Source: Patiria miniata (Eukaryota > Echinodermata > Asteroidea > Valvatida > Asterinidae). From it: 64,000 bases of DNA. Positions 1-13,400 of this stretch are shown piece by piece. How positions within the stretch are numbered: position 1 is the stretch's first letter; every line of letters begins with the position of its first letter. Made by a program: the position numbers and the translations under genes. The notes below the pieces were generated by a model. It was not told where the DNA came from, did no database searches, and saw only the letters and a list, made by a program, of their open reading frames with translations. Location: NCBI RefSeq assembly GCF_015706575.1, contig NW_024037051.1, forward strand, positions 16,139,153 to 16,203,152. Direction: 5' to 3'.

Positions 1-3000
1 TTGCTTGTTTTTGCAGGTTGTAGAGCTAATCAGCAGCTTCCGAACAACGTAGAGTTTGTCTAGAATTTCCTATGTTAAGGTAGTTTTGATCGAGACATAG
101 AGAGGCGGTGTTGCATGCGCTGACAGGCCTTGCTATGGCATGTACTGCACAAAACGCAACTAGCGGGTGTGAGTGACTACGTCTTGCATTTTCTCGACAG
201 TCTTGGGTCTAAAGACTTGCTTGTTTTTGCAGGTTGTAGAGCTAATCAGCAGCTTCCGAACAACGTAGAGTTTGTCTGAATTCCTATGTTAAGGTAGTTT
301 TTGATCGAGACATAGAGAGGCGGTGTTGCATGGCGCTGACAAGGCCTTGCTATGGCATGTACTGCACAAAACGCAACTAGCGGTTGTGAGTGACTACGTC
401 TTGCATTTTCTCGACAAGTCTTGGGTCTAAAGACTTGCTTGTTTTTGCAGGTTGTAGAGCTAATCAGCAGCTTCCGAACAACGTAGAGTTTGTCTAGAAT
501 TTCCTATTTTAAGGTAGTTTTTGATCGAGACATAGAGAGGCGGTGTTGCATGGCGCTGACAAGCCTTGCTATGGCATGTACTGCACAAACGCAACTAGCG
601 GGTGTGAGTGACTACGTCTTGCATTTTCTCGACAAGTCTTGGGTCTAAAGACTTGCTTGTTTTGCAGGTTGTAGAGCTAATCAGCAGCTTCCGAACAACG
701 TAGAGTTTGTCTAGAATTTCCTATGTTAAGGTAGTTTTTGATCGAGACATAGAGAGGCGTGTTGCATGGCGCTGACAAGCCTTGCTATGGCATGTACTGC
801 ACAAAACGCAACTAGCGGGTGTGAGTGACTACGTCTTGCATTTTCTCAACAAGTTTTGGTCTAAAGACTTGCTTGTTTTTGCAGGTTGTAGAGCTAATCA
901 GCAGCTGAACAACGTAGAGTTTGTCTAGAATTTCCTATTTAAGGTAGTTTTGATCGAGACATAGAGAGGCGGTGTTGCATGCGCTGACAAGCCTTGCTAT
1001 GGCATGTACTGCACAAAACGCAACTAGCGGGTGTGAGTGACTACGTCTTGCATTTTCTCACAAGTCTTGGGTCTAAAGACTTGCTTGTTTTTGCAGGTTG
1101 TAGAGCTAATCAGCAGCTTCCGAACAACGTAGAGTTTGTCTAGAATTTCCTATGTTAAGTAGTTTTTGATCGAGACATAGAGAGGCGTGTTTGCATGGCG
1201 CTGACAGCCTTGCTATGGCATGTACTGCACAAAACGCAACTAGCGGGTGTGAGTGACTACGTCTTGCATTTTCTCGACAAGTCTTGGGTCTAAAGACTTG
1301 CTTGTTTTTTGCAGGTTGTAGAGCTAATCAGCAGCTTCCGAACAACGTAGAGTTTGTCTAGAATTTCCTATGTTAAGGTGTTTTTGATCGAGACATAGAG
1401 AGGCGGTGTTGCATGGCGCTGACAGGCCTTGCTATGGCATGTACTGCACAAAACGCAACTAGCGGTGTGAGTGACTACGTCTTGCATTTTCTCGACAAGT
1501 CTTGGTCTAAAGACTTGCTTGTTTTTGCAGTTGTAGAGCTAATCAGCAGCTTCCGAACAACGTAGAGTTTGTCTAGAATTTCCTATGTTAAGGTAGTTTT
1601 TGATCGAGACATAGAGAGGCGGTGTTGCATGGCGCTGACAGGCCTTGCTATGGCATGTACTGCACAAAACGCAACTAGCGGGTGTGAGTGACTACGTCTT
1701 GCATTTTCTCAACAAGTTTGGGGTCTAAAGACTTGCTTGTTTTTGCAGTTGTAGAGCTAATCAGCAGCTTCCGAACACGTAGAGTTTGTCTAAATTTCTA
1801 TGTTAAGGTAGTTTTTGATCGAGACATAGAGAGGCGGTGTTGCATGGCGCTGACAGCCTTGCTATGGCATGTACTGCACAAAACGCAACTAGCGTGGTGA
1901 GTGACTACGTCTTGCATTTTCTCGACAAGTCTTGGGTCTAAAGACTTGCTTGTTTTTGCAGGTTGTAGAGCTAATCAGCAGCTTCCGAACAACGTAGAGT
2001 TTGTCTAGAATTTCCTATGTTAAGGTAGTTTTTGATCGAGACATAGAGAGGCGGTGTTGCATGGCGCTGACAGGCCTTGCTATGGCATGTACTGCACAAA
2101 ACGCAACTAGCGGGTGTGAGTGACTACGTCTTGCATTTTCTCGACAAGTCTTGGGTCTAAAGACTTGCTTGTTTTTGCAGGTTGTAGAGCTAATCAGCAG
2201 CTTCCGAACAACGTAGAGTTTGTCTAGAAATTTCCTATGTTAAGGTAGTTTTTGATCGAGACATAGAGAGGCGGTGTTGCATGGCGCTGACAGCCTTGCT
2301 ATGGCATGTACTGCACAAAACGCAACTAGCGGGTGTGAGTGACTACGTCTTGCATTTTCTCAACAAGTCTTGGGTCTAAAGACTTGCTTGTTTTTTGCAG
2401 GTTGTAGAGCTAATCAGCAGCTTCCGAACAACGTAGAGTTTGTCTAGAATTTCCTATGTTAAGGTAGTTTTTGATCGAGACATAGAGAGGCGGTGTTGCA
2501 TGGCGCTGACAAGCCTTGCTATGGCATGTACTGCACAAAACGCAACTAGCGGGTGTGAGTGACTACGTCTTGCATTTTCTCCAAGTTTTGGGTCTAAAGA
2601 CTTGCTTGTTTTTGCAGGTTGTAGAGCTAATCAGCAGCTTCCGAACAACGTAGAGTTTGTCTAGAATTTCCTATGTTTAAGGTAGTTTTTGATCGAGACA
2701 TAGAGAGGCGGTGTTGCATGGCGCTGACAGGCCTTGCTATGGCATGTACTGCACAAAACGCAACTAGCGGTGTGAGTGACTACGTCTTGCATTTTCTCAA
2801 CAATTCTTGGGTCTAAAGACTTGCTTTTTTTTGCAGGTTGTAGAGCTAATCAGCAGCTTCCGAACAACGTAGAGTTTGTCTAGAATTTCCTATGTTAGGT
2901 AGTTTTTTGATCGAGACATAGAGAGGCGGTGTTTGCATGGCGCTGACAGCCTTGCTATGGCATGTACTGCACAAAACGCAACTAGCGGGTGTGAGTGACT

Positions 3001-3940
3001 ACGTCTTGCATTTTCTCGACAAGTCTTGGGTCTAAAGACTTGCTTGTTTTTTGCAGGTTGTAGAGCTAATCAGCAGCTTCCGAACAACGTAGAGTTTGTC
3101 TAGAATTTCCTATGTTAAGGTAGTTTTTGATCGAGACATAGAGAGGCGGTGTTGCATGGCGCTGACAGGCCTTGCTATGGCATGTACTGCACAAAACGCA
3201 ACTAGCGGGTGTGAGTGACTACGTCTTGCATTTTCTCACAGTCTTGGGTCTAAAGACTTGCTTGTTTTTGCAGGTTGTAGAGCTAATCAGCAGCTTCCGA
3301 ACAACGTAGAGTTTGTCTAGAATTTCCTATGTTAAGGTAGTTTTTGATCGAGACATAGAGAGGCGGTGTTGCATGGCGCTGACACCTTGCTATGGCATGT
3401 ACTGCACAAAACGCAACTAGCGGGTGTGAGTGACTACGTCTTGCATTTTCTCAACAAGTCTTGGTCTAAAGACTTGCTTGTTTTTGCAGGTTGTAGAGCT
3501 AATCAGCAGCTTCCGAACAACGTAGAGTTTGTCTAGAATTTCCTATGTTAAGGTAGTTTTTGATCGAGACATAGAGAGCGGTGTGTTGCATGGCGCTGAC
3601 AGGCCTTGCTATGGCATGTACTGCACAAAACGCAACTAGCGGGTGTGAGTGACTACGTCTTGCATTTTCTCACAAGTCTTGGGTCTAAAGACTTGCTTGT
3701 TTTTGCAGGTTGTAGAGCTAATCAGCAGCTTCCGAACAACGTAGAGTTTGTCTAGAATTTCCTATGTTAAGGTAGTTTTTTGATCGAGACATAGAGAGGC
3801 GGTGTTGCATGGCGCTGACAGGCCTTGCTATGGCATGTACTGCACAAAACGCAACAGCGGGGTGTGAGTGACTACGTCTTGCATTTTCTCAACAAGTCTT
3901 GGGTCTAAAGACTTGCTTGTTTTGGCAGGTTGTAGAGCTA

Positions 3941-3952
3941 ATCAGCAGCAGC
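3941..3952. repeat. Extra CAG triplet in one monomer
   Basis: The consensus TCAGCAGCTT reads with three CAG units here instead of two, a three-base gain of the slippage kind. The same copy also has TTTGGCAGG in place of TTTTGCAGG just upstream. Copies on either side have the normal two units. Confidence 0.7.
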
Positions 3953-6900
3953 TTCCGAACAACGTAGAGTTTGTCTAGAATTTCCTATGTTAAGGTAGTT
4001 TTGATCGAGACATAGAGAGGCGGTGTTGCATGGCGCTGACAGGCCTTGCTATGGCATGTACTGCACAAAACGCAACTAGCGGGTGTGAGTGACTACGTCT
4101 TGCATTTTCTCGACAAGTCTTGGGTCTAAAGACTTGCTTGTTTTTGCAGGTTGTAGAGCTAATCAGCAGCTTCCGAACAACGTAGAGTTTGTCTAGAATT
4201 TCCTATGTTAAGGTAGTTTTTGATCGAGACATAGAGGGCGGTGTTGCATGGCGCTGACAAGCCTTGCTATGGCATGTACTGCACAAAACGCAACTAGCGG
4301 GTGTGAGTGACTACGTCTTGCATTTTCTCAACAAGTCTTGGGTCTAAAGACTTGCTTGTTTTTGCAGGTTGTAGAGCTAATCAGCAGCTTCCGAACAACG
4401 TAGAGTTTGTCTAGAATTTCTTATGTTAAGGTAGTTTTTGATCGAGACATAGAGAGGCGGTGTTGCATGGCGCTGACAGGCCTTGCTATGGCATGTACTG
4501 CACAAAACGCAACTAGCGGGTGTGAGTGACTACGTCTTGCATTTTCTCACAAGTCTTGGGTCTAAAGACTTGCTTGTTTTTTGCAGGTTGTAGAGCTAAT
4601 CAGCAGCTTCCGAACAACGTAGAGTTTGTCTAGAATTTCCTATGTTAAGGTAGTTTTTGATCGAGACATAGAGAGGCGGTGTTGCATGGCGCTGACAAGC
4701 CTTGCTATGGCATGTACTGCACAAAACGCAACTAGCGGGTGTGAGTGACTACGTCTTGCATTTTCTCGAACAAGTCTTGGGTCTAAAGACTTGCTTGTTT
4801 TTGCAGTTTTAGAGCTAATCAGCAGCTTCCGAACAACGTAGAGTTTGTCTAGAATTTCCTATGTTAAGGTAGTTTTTGATCGAGACATAGAGAGGCGGTG
4901 TTGCATGGCGCTGACAGGCCTTGCTATGGCATGTACTGCACAAAAAACGCAACTAGCGGGTGTGAGTGACTACGTCTTGCATTTTCTCCACAAGTCTTGG
5001 GTCTAAAGACTTGCTTGTTTTTGCAGGTTGTAGAGCTAATCAGCAGCTTCCGAACAACGTAGAGTTTGTCTAGAATTTCCTATGTTAAGGTAGTTTTTGA
5101 TCGAGACATAGAGAGGCGGTGTTGCATGGCGCTGACAGGCCTTGCTATGGCATGTACTGCACAAAACGCAACTAGCGGGTGTGAGTGACTACGTCTTGCA
5201 TTTTCTCGACAAGTCTTGGGTCTAAAGACTTGCTTGTTTTTGCAGGTTGTAGAGCTAATCAGCAGCTTCCGAACAACGTAGAGTTTGTCTAGAATTTCCT
5301 ATGTAAGGTAGTTTTTGATCGAGACATAGAGAGGCGGTGTTGCATGGCGCTGACAGGCCTTGCTATGGCATGTACTGCACAAAACGCAACTAGCGGGTGT
5401 GAGTGACTACGTCTTGCATTTTCTCGACAAGTCTTGGGTCTAAAGACTTGCTTGTTTTTGCAGGTTGTAGAGCTAATCAGCAGCTTCCGAACAACGTAGA
5501 GTTTGTCTAGAATTTCCTATGTTAAGGTAGTTTTTTGATCGAGACATAGAGAGGCGGTGTTGCATGGCGCTGACAGGCCTTGCTATGGCATGTACTGCAC
5601 AAAACGCAACTAGCGGTGTGAGTGACTACGTCTTGCATTTTCTCCAAGTCTTGGGTCTAAAGACTTGCTTGTTTTTGCAGGTTGTAGAGCTAATCAGCAG
5701 CTTCCGAACAACGTAGAGTTTGTCTAGAATTTCCTATGTTAAGGTAGTTTTTGATCGAGACATAGAGAGGCGGTGTTGCATGGCGCTGACAGGCCTTGCT
5801 ATGGCATGTACTGCACAAAACGCAACTAGCGGGTGTGAGTGACTACGTCTTGCATTTTCTCGACAAGTCTTGGGTCTAAAGACTTGCTTTTTTTGCAGGT
5901 TGTAGCTAATCAGCAGCTTCCGAACAACGTAGAGTTTGTCTAGAATTTCCTATGTTAAGGTAGTTTTTGATCGAGACATAGAGAGGCGGTGTTGCATGGC
6001 GCTGACAGGCCTTGCTATGGCATGTACTGCACAAAACGCAACTAGCGGGTGTGAGTGACTACGTCTTGCATTTTCTCAACAAGTCTTGGGTCTAAAGACT
6101 TGCTTGTTTTTGCAGGTTGTAGAGCTAATCAGCAGCTTCCGAACAACGTAGAGTTTGTCTAGAATTTTTATGTTAAGGTAGTTTTTGATCGAGACATAGA
6201 GAGGCGGTGTTGCATGGCGCTGACAAGCCTTGCTATGGCATGTACTGCACAAAACGCAACTAGCGGGTGTGAGTGACTACGTCTTGCATTTTCTCAACAA
6301 GTCTTGGGTCTAAAGACTTGCTTGTTTTTGCAGGTTGTAGAGCTAATCAGCAGCTTCCGAACAACGTAGAGTTTGTCTAGAATTTCCTATGTTAAGGTAG
6401 TTTTTGATCGAGACATAGAGAGGCGGTGTTGCATGGCGCTGACAGGCCTTGCTATGGCATGTACTGCACAAACGCAACTAGCGGGTGTGAGTGACTACGT
6501 CTTGCATTTTCTCAACAAGTCTTGGGTCTAAAGACTTGCTTGTTTTTGCAGGTTGTAGAGCTAATCAGCAGCTTCCGAACAACGTAGAGTTTGTCTAGAA
6601 TTTCCTATGTTAAGGTAGTTTTTGATCGAGACATAGAGAGGCGGTGTTGCATGGCGCTGACAGGCCTTGCTATGGCATGTACTGCACAAAACGCAACTAG
6701 CGGGTTGTGTGACTACGTCTTGCATTTTCTCGACAAGTCTTGGGTCTAAAGACTTGCTTGTTTTTGCAGGTTGTAGAGCTAATCAGCAGCTTCCGAACAA
6801 CGTAGAGTTTGTCTAGAATTTCCTATGTTAAGGTAGTTTTTGATCGAGACATAGAGAGCGGTGTTGCATGGCGCTGACAGGCCTTGCTATGGCATGTACT

Positions 6901-7290
6901 GCACAAAACGCAACTAGCGGGTGTGAGTGACTACGTCTTGCATTTTCTCAACAAGTCTTGGGTCTAAAGACTTGCTTGTTTTTGCAGGTTGTAGAGCTAA
7001 TCAGCAGCTTCCGAACAACGTAGAGTTTGTCTAGAATTTCCTATGTTAAGGTAGTTTTTGATCGAGACATAGAGAGGCGGTGTTGCATGGCGCTGACAGG
7101 CCTTGCTATGGCATGTACTGCACAAAACGCAACTAGCGGGTGTGAGTGACTACGTCTTGCATTTTCTCCACAAGTCTTGGGTCTAAAGACTTGCTTGTTT
7201 TTGCAGGTTGTAGAGCTAATCAGCAGCTTCCGAACAACGTAGAGTTTGTCTAGAATTTCCTATGTTAAGGTAGTTTTTGATCGAGACATA

Positions 7291-7305
7291 GAGAGGGTGC
7301 GGTGT
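7291..7305. repeat. Three-base GTG gain in one monomer
   Basis: The consensus GAGAGGCGGTG appears as GAGAGGGTGCGGTG, which is a three-base gain copying the neighbouring GTG. It is a single-copy event in the noisy left segment and could be slippage or a sequencing error. Confidence 0.55.
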
Positions 7306-8686
7306 TGCATGGCGCTGACAGGCCTTGCTATGGCATGTACTGCACAAAACGCAACTAGCGGGTGTGAGTGACTACGTCTTGCATTTCTCGACAAGTCTTG
7401 GGTCTAAAGACTTGTTTTTTTGCAGGTGTAGAGCTAATCAGCAGCTTCCGAACAACGTAGAGTTTGTCTAGATTTCCTATGTTAAGGTAGTTTTTGATCG
7501 AGACATAGAGAGGCGGTGTTGCATGGCGCTGACAGCCTTGCTATGGCATGTACTGCACAAAACGCAACTAGCGGGTGTGAGTGACTACGTCTTGCATTTT
7601 CTCCACAAGTCTTGGGTCTAAAGACTTGCTTGTTTTTGCAGGTTGTAGAGCTAATCAGCAGCTTCCGAACAACGTAGAGTTTGTCTAGAATTTCCTATGT
7701 TAAGGTAGTTTTTTGATCGAGACATAGAGAGGCGGTGTTGCATGGCGCTGACAGGCCTTGCTATGGCATGTACTGCACAAAACGCAACTAGCGGTGTGAG
7801 TGACTACGTCTTGCATTTTCTCGACAAGTCTTGGGTCTAAAGACTTGCTTGTTTTTGCAGGTTGTAGAGCTAATCAGCAGCTTCCGAACAACGTAGAGTT
7901 TGTCTAGAATTTCCTATGTTAAGGTAGTTTTTGATCGAGACATAGAGAGGCGGTGTTGCATGGCGCTGACAGGCCTTGCTATGGCATGTACTGCACAAAA
8001 CGCAACTAGCGGGTGTGAGTGACTACGTCTTGCATTTTCTCGACAAGTCTTGGGTCTAAAGACTTGCTTGTTTTTGCAGGTTGTAGAGCTAATCAGCAGC
8101 TTCCGAACAACGTAGAGTTTGTCTAGAATTCCTATGTTAAGGTAGTTTTTGATCGAGACATAGAGAGGCGGTGTTGCATGGCGCTGACAAGCCTTGCTAT
8201 GGCATGTACTGCACAAAACGCAACTAGCGGGTGTGAGTGACTACGTCTTGCATTTTCTCGACAAGTCTTGGGTCTAAAGACTTGCTTGTTTTTGCAGGTT
8301 GTAGAGCTAATCAGCAGCTTCCGAACAACGTAGAGTTTGTCTAGAATTTCCTATGTTAAGGTAGTTTTTGATCGAGACATAGAGAGGCGGTGTTGCATGG
8401 CGCTGACAGCCTTGCTATGGCATGTACTGCACAAAACGCAACTAGCGGTTGTGAGTGACTACGTCTTGCATTTTCTCCACAAGTCTTTGGTCTAAAGACT
8501 TGCTTGTTTTTGCAGGTTGTAGAGCTAATCAGCAGCTTCCGAACAACGTAGAGTTTGTCTAGAATTTCCTATGTTAAGGTAGTTTTTGATCGAGACATAG
8601 AGAGGCGGTGTTGCATGGCGCTGACAAGCCTTGCTATGGCATGTACTGCACAAAACGCAACTAGCGGGTGTGAGTGACTACGTCTT

Positions 8687-8694
8687 GCATGCAT
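8687..8694. repeat. GCAT duplication in one monomer
   Basis: TTGCATTTTC of the consensus reads TTGCATGCATTTC, a tandem copy of GCAT together with loss of one T. It is seen in this one monomer only. Confidence 0.65.
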
Positions 8695-10390
8695 TTCTCA
8701 ACAAGTCTTGGGTCTAAAGACTTGCTTGTTTTTTGCAGGTTGTAGAGCTAATCAGCAGCTTCCGAACAACGTAGAGTTTGTCTAGAATTTCCTATGTTAA
8801 GGTAGTTTTTGATCGAGACATAGAGAGGCGGTGTTGCATGGCGCTGACAAGCCTTGCTATGGCATGTACTGCACAAAACGCAACTAGCGGGTGTGAGTGA
8901 CTACGTCTTGCATTTTCTCGACAAGTCTTGGGTCTAAAGACTTGCTTGTTTTTGCAGGTTGTAGAGCTAATCAGCAGCTTCCGAACAACGTAGAGTTTGT
9001 CTAGAATTTCCTATGTTAAGGTAGTTTTTGATCGAGACATAGAGAGGCGGTGTTGCATGGCGCTGACAGCCTTGCTATGGCATGTACTGCACAAACGCAA
9101 CTAGCGGGTGTGAGTGACTACGTCTTGCATTTCTCGACAAGTCTTGGGTCTAAAGACTTGCTTGTTTTTGCAGGTTGTAGAGCTAATCAGCAGCTTCCGA
9201 ACAACGTAGAGTTTGTCTAGAATTTCCTATGTTAAGGTAGTTTTTGATCGAGACATAGAGAGGCGGTGTTGCATGGCGCTGACAGCCTTGCTATGGCATG
9301 TACTGCACAAAACGCAACTAGCGGGTGTGAGTGACTACGTCTTGCATTTTCTCAACAAGTCTTGGGTCTAAAGACTTGCTTGTTTTTGCAGTTGTAGAGC
9401 TAATCAGCAGCTTCCGAACAACGTAGAGTTTGTCTAGAATTTCCTATGTTAAGGTAGTTTTTGATCGAGACATAGAGAGGCGGTGTTGCATGGCGCTGAC
9501 AGGCCTTGCTATGGCATGTACTGCACAAAACGCAACTAGCGGGTGTGAGTGACTACGTCTTGCATTTTCTCAACAAGTCTTGGGTCTAAAGACTTGCTTG
9601 TTTTTGCAGGTTGTAGAGCTAATCAGCAGCTTCCGAACAACGTAGAGTTTGTCTAGAATTTCCTATGTTAAGGTAGTTTTTGATCGAGACATAGAGAGGC
9701 GGTGTTGCATGGCGCTGACAGGCCTTGCTATGGCATGTACTGCACAAACGCAACTAGCGGGTGTGAGTGACTACGTCTTGCATTTTCTCGACAAGTCTTG
9801 GGTCTAAAGACTTGCTTGTTTTTGCAGGTTGTAGAGCTAATCAGCAGCTTCCGAACAACGTAGAGTTTGTCTAGAATTTCCTATGTTAAGGTAGTTTTTG
9901 ATCGAGACATAGAGAGGCGGTGTTGCATGGCGCTGACAGCCTTGCTATGGCATGTACTGCACAAAACGCAACTAGCGGGTGTGAGTGACTACGTCTTGCA
10001 TTTTCTCGACAATTCTTGGTCTAAAGACTTGCTTGTTTTTGCAGGTTGTAGAGCTAATCAGCAGCTTCCGAACAACGTAGAGTTTGTCTAGAATTTCTTA
10101 TGTTAAGGTAGTTTTTGATCGAGACATAGAGAGGCGGTGTTGCATGGCGCTGACAGGCCTTGCTATGGCATGTACTGCACAAAACGCAACTAGCGGGTGT
10201 GAGTGACTACGTCTTGCATTTTCTCAACAAGTCTTTGGTCTAAAGACTTGCTTGTTTTTGCAGGTTGTAGAGCTAATCAGCAGCTTCCGAACAACGTAGA
10301 GTTTGTCTAGAATTTCCTATGTTAAGGTAGTTTTTGATCGAGACATAGAGAGGCGGTGTTGCATGGCGCTGACAGGCCTTGCTATGGCAT

Positions 10391-10400
10391 GTACTGTACT
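10391..10400. repeat. GTACT tandem duplication in one monomer
   Basis: The consensus CATGTACTGCAC carries GTACT once; here it is present twice in tandem, making the monomer longer than 219 bp. A five-base duplication is less typical of homopolymer-type read error than most differences in this segment, so it may be a real slippage event. Confidence 0.7.
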
Positions 10401-13400
10401 GCACAAAACGCAACTAGCGGGTGTGAGTGACTACGTCTTGCATTTTCTCAACAAGTCTTGGGTCTAAAGACTTGCTTGTTTTGCAGGTTGTAGAGCTAAT
10501 CAGCAGCTTCCGAACAACGTAGAGTTTGTCTAGAATTTCCTATGTAAGGTAGTTTTTGATCGAGACATAGAGAGGCGGTGTTGCATGGCGCTGACAGGCC
10601 TTGCTATGGCATGTACTGCACAAAACGCAACTAGCGGGTGTGAGTGACTACGTCTTGCATTTTCTCGACAAGTCTTGGGTCTAAAGACTTGCTTGTTTTT
10701 GCAGGTTGTAGAGCTAATCAGCAGCTTCCGAACAACGTAGAGTTTGTCTAGAATTTCCTATGTTAAGGTAGTTTTTTGATCGAGACATAGAGAGGCGGTG
10801 TTGCATGGCGCTGACAGCCTTGCTATGGCATGTACTGCACAAACGCAACTAGCGGGTGTGAGTGACTACGTCTTGCATTTTCTCGCAAGTCTTGGGTCTA
10901 AAGACTTGCTTGTTTTTGCAGGTTGTAGAGCTAATCAGCAGCTTCCGAACAACGTAGAGTTTGTCTAGAATTTCCTATGTTAAGGTAGTTTTTGATCGAG
11001 ACATAGAGAGGCGGTGTTGCATGGCGCTGACAGGCTTGCTATGGCATGTACTGCACAAAACGCAACTAGCGGGTGTGAGTGACTACGTCTTGCATTTTCT
11101 CCCAAGTCTTGGTCTAAAGACTTGCTTGTTTTTGCAGTTGTAGAGCTAATCAGCAGCTTCCGAACAACGTAGAGTTTGTCTAGAATTTTATGTTAAGGTA
11201 GTTTTTGATCGAGACATAGAGAGGCGGTGTTGCATGGCGCTGACAGGCCTTGCTATGGCATGTACTGCACAAAACGCAACTAGCGGGTGTGAGTGACTAC
11301 GTCTTGCATTTTCTCACAGTCTTGGGTCTAAAGACTTGCTTGTTTTTGCAGGTTGTAGAGCTAATCAGCAGCTTCCGAACAACGTAGAGTTTGTCTAGAA
11401 TTTCCTATGTTAAGGTAGTTTTTGATCGAGACATAGAGAGGCGGTGTTGCATGGCGCTGACAAGCCTTGCTATGGCATGTACTGCACAAAACGCAACTAG
11501 CGGGTGTGAGTGACTACGTCTTGCATTTTCTCGACAAGTCTTGGGTCTAAAGACTTGCTTGTTTTTGCAGTTGTAGAGCTAATCAGCAGCTTCCGAACAA
11601 CGTAGAGTTTGTCTAGAATTTCCTATGTTAAGGTAGTTTTTGATCGAGACATAGAGAGGCGGTGTTGCATGGCGCTGACAGGCCTTGCTATGGCATGTAC
11701 TGCACAAAACGCAACTAGCGGGTGTGAGTGACTACGTCTTGCATTTTCTCAACAAGTCTTGGGTCTAAAGACTTGCTTGTTTTTGCAGGTTGTAGAGCTA
11801 ATCAGCAGCTTCCGAACAACGTAGAGTTTGTCTAGAATTTCCTATGTTAAGGTAGTTTTTGATCGAGACATAGAGGGCGGTGTTGCATGGCGCTGACAGG
11901 CCTTGCTATGGCATGTACTGCACAAAACGCAACTAGCGGGTGTGAGTGACTACGTCTTGCATTTTCTCGACAAGTCTTGGGTCTAAAGACTTGCTTGTTT
12001 TTGCAGGTTGTAGAGCTAATCAGCAGCTTCCGAACAACGTAGAGTTTGTCTAGAATTTCCTATGTTAAGGTAGTTTTTGATCGAGACATAGAGAGGCGGT
12101 GTTGCATGGCGCTGACAGGCCTTGCTATGGCATGTACTGCACAAAACGCAACTAGCGGTGTGAGTGACTACGTCTTGCATTTTCTCGACAAGTCTTGGGT
12201 CTAAAGACTTGCTTGTTTTTGCAGGTTGTAGAGCTAATCAGCAGCTTTCCGAACAACGTAGAGTTTGTCTAGAATTTCCTATGTTAAGGTAGTTTTTGAT
12301 CGAGACATAGAGAGGCGGTGTTGCATGGCGCTGACAGCCTTGCTATGGCATGTACTGCACAAAACGCAACTAGCGGGTGTGAGTGACTACGTCTTGCATT
12401 TTCTCAACAAGTCTTGGTCTAAAGACTTGCTTGTTTTTGCAGGTTGTAGAGCTAATCAGCAGCTTCCGAACAACGTAGAGTTTGTCTAGAATTTCCTATG
12501 TTAAGGTAGTTTTTGATCGAGACATAGAGAGGCGGTGTTGCATGGCGCTGACAGGCCTTGCTATGGCATGTACTGCACAAAACGCAACTAGCGGGTGTGA
12601 GTGACTACGTCTTGCATTTTCTCGACAAGTCTTGGGTCTAAAGACTTGCTTGTTTTTGCAGGTTGTAGAGCTAATCAGCAGCTTCCGAACAACGTAGAGT
12701 TTGTCTAGAATTTCCTATGTTAAGGTAGTTTTTGATCGAGACATAGAGAGGCGGTGTTGCATGGCGCTGACAGGCCTTGCTATGGCATGTACTGCACAAA
12801 ACGCAACTAGCGGGTGTGAGTGACTACGTCTTGCATTTTCTCACAAGTCTTGGGTCTAAAGACTTGCTTGTTTTTGCAGGTTGTAGAGCTAATCAGCAGC
12901 TTCCGAACAACGTAGAGTTTGTCTAGAATTTCCTATGTTAAGGTAGTTTTTGATCGAGACATAGAGAGGCGGTGTTGCATGGCGCTGACAGGCCTTGCTA
13001 TGGCATGTACTGCACAAAACGCAACTAGCGGTGTGAGTGACTACGTCTTGCATTTTCTCCACAAGTCTTGGGTCTAAAGACTTGCTTGTTTTTGCAGGTT
13101 GTAGAGCTAATCAGCAGCTTCCGAACAACGTAGAGTTTGTCTAGAATTTCTATGTTAAGGTAGTTTTTGATCGAGACATAGAGAGGCGGTGTTGCATGGC
13201 GCTGACAGGCCTTGCTATGGCATGTACTGCACAAAACGCAACTAGCGGGTGTGAGTGACTACGTCTTGCATTTTCTCACAAGTCTTGGGTCTAAAGACTT
13301 GCTTGTTTTTGCAGGTTGTAGAGCTAATCAGCAGCTTCCGAACAACGTAGAGTTTGTCTAGAATTTCCTATGTTAAGGTAGTTTTTTGATCGAGACATAG

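Noticed and set aside
7914..8216. Minus-strand open frame of 100 codons, similar ones at 13,588-13,890 (100 codons) and 13,025-13,234, and a related frame at 62,905-63,114
   Set aside because: They lie wholly inside the satellite. The 100-codon frames exist because one-base indels join two frames, and the 62,905-63,114 frame is likewise extended by indels. The 62,905-63,114 frame starts at TTG, and the others begin with the same residues. They vanish in the roughly 46 kb of clean monomers.
9867..10091. Plus-strand open frames of 60-74 codons (also 1,688-1,900; 10,961-11,143; 12,265-12,489)
   Set aside because: Three of them begin at TTG (the one at 1,688 begins at GTG) and need indel variants such as ACAGCC and TGGTCT to bypass stops present in the consensus. 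They do not recur in the core, so they are by-products and not genes.
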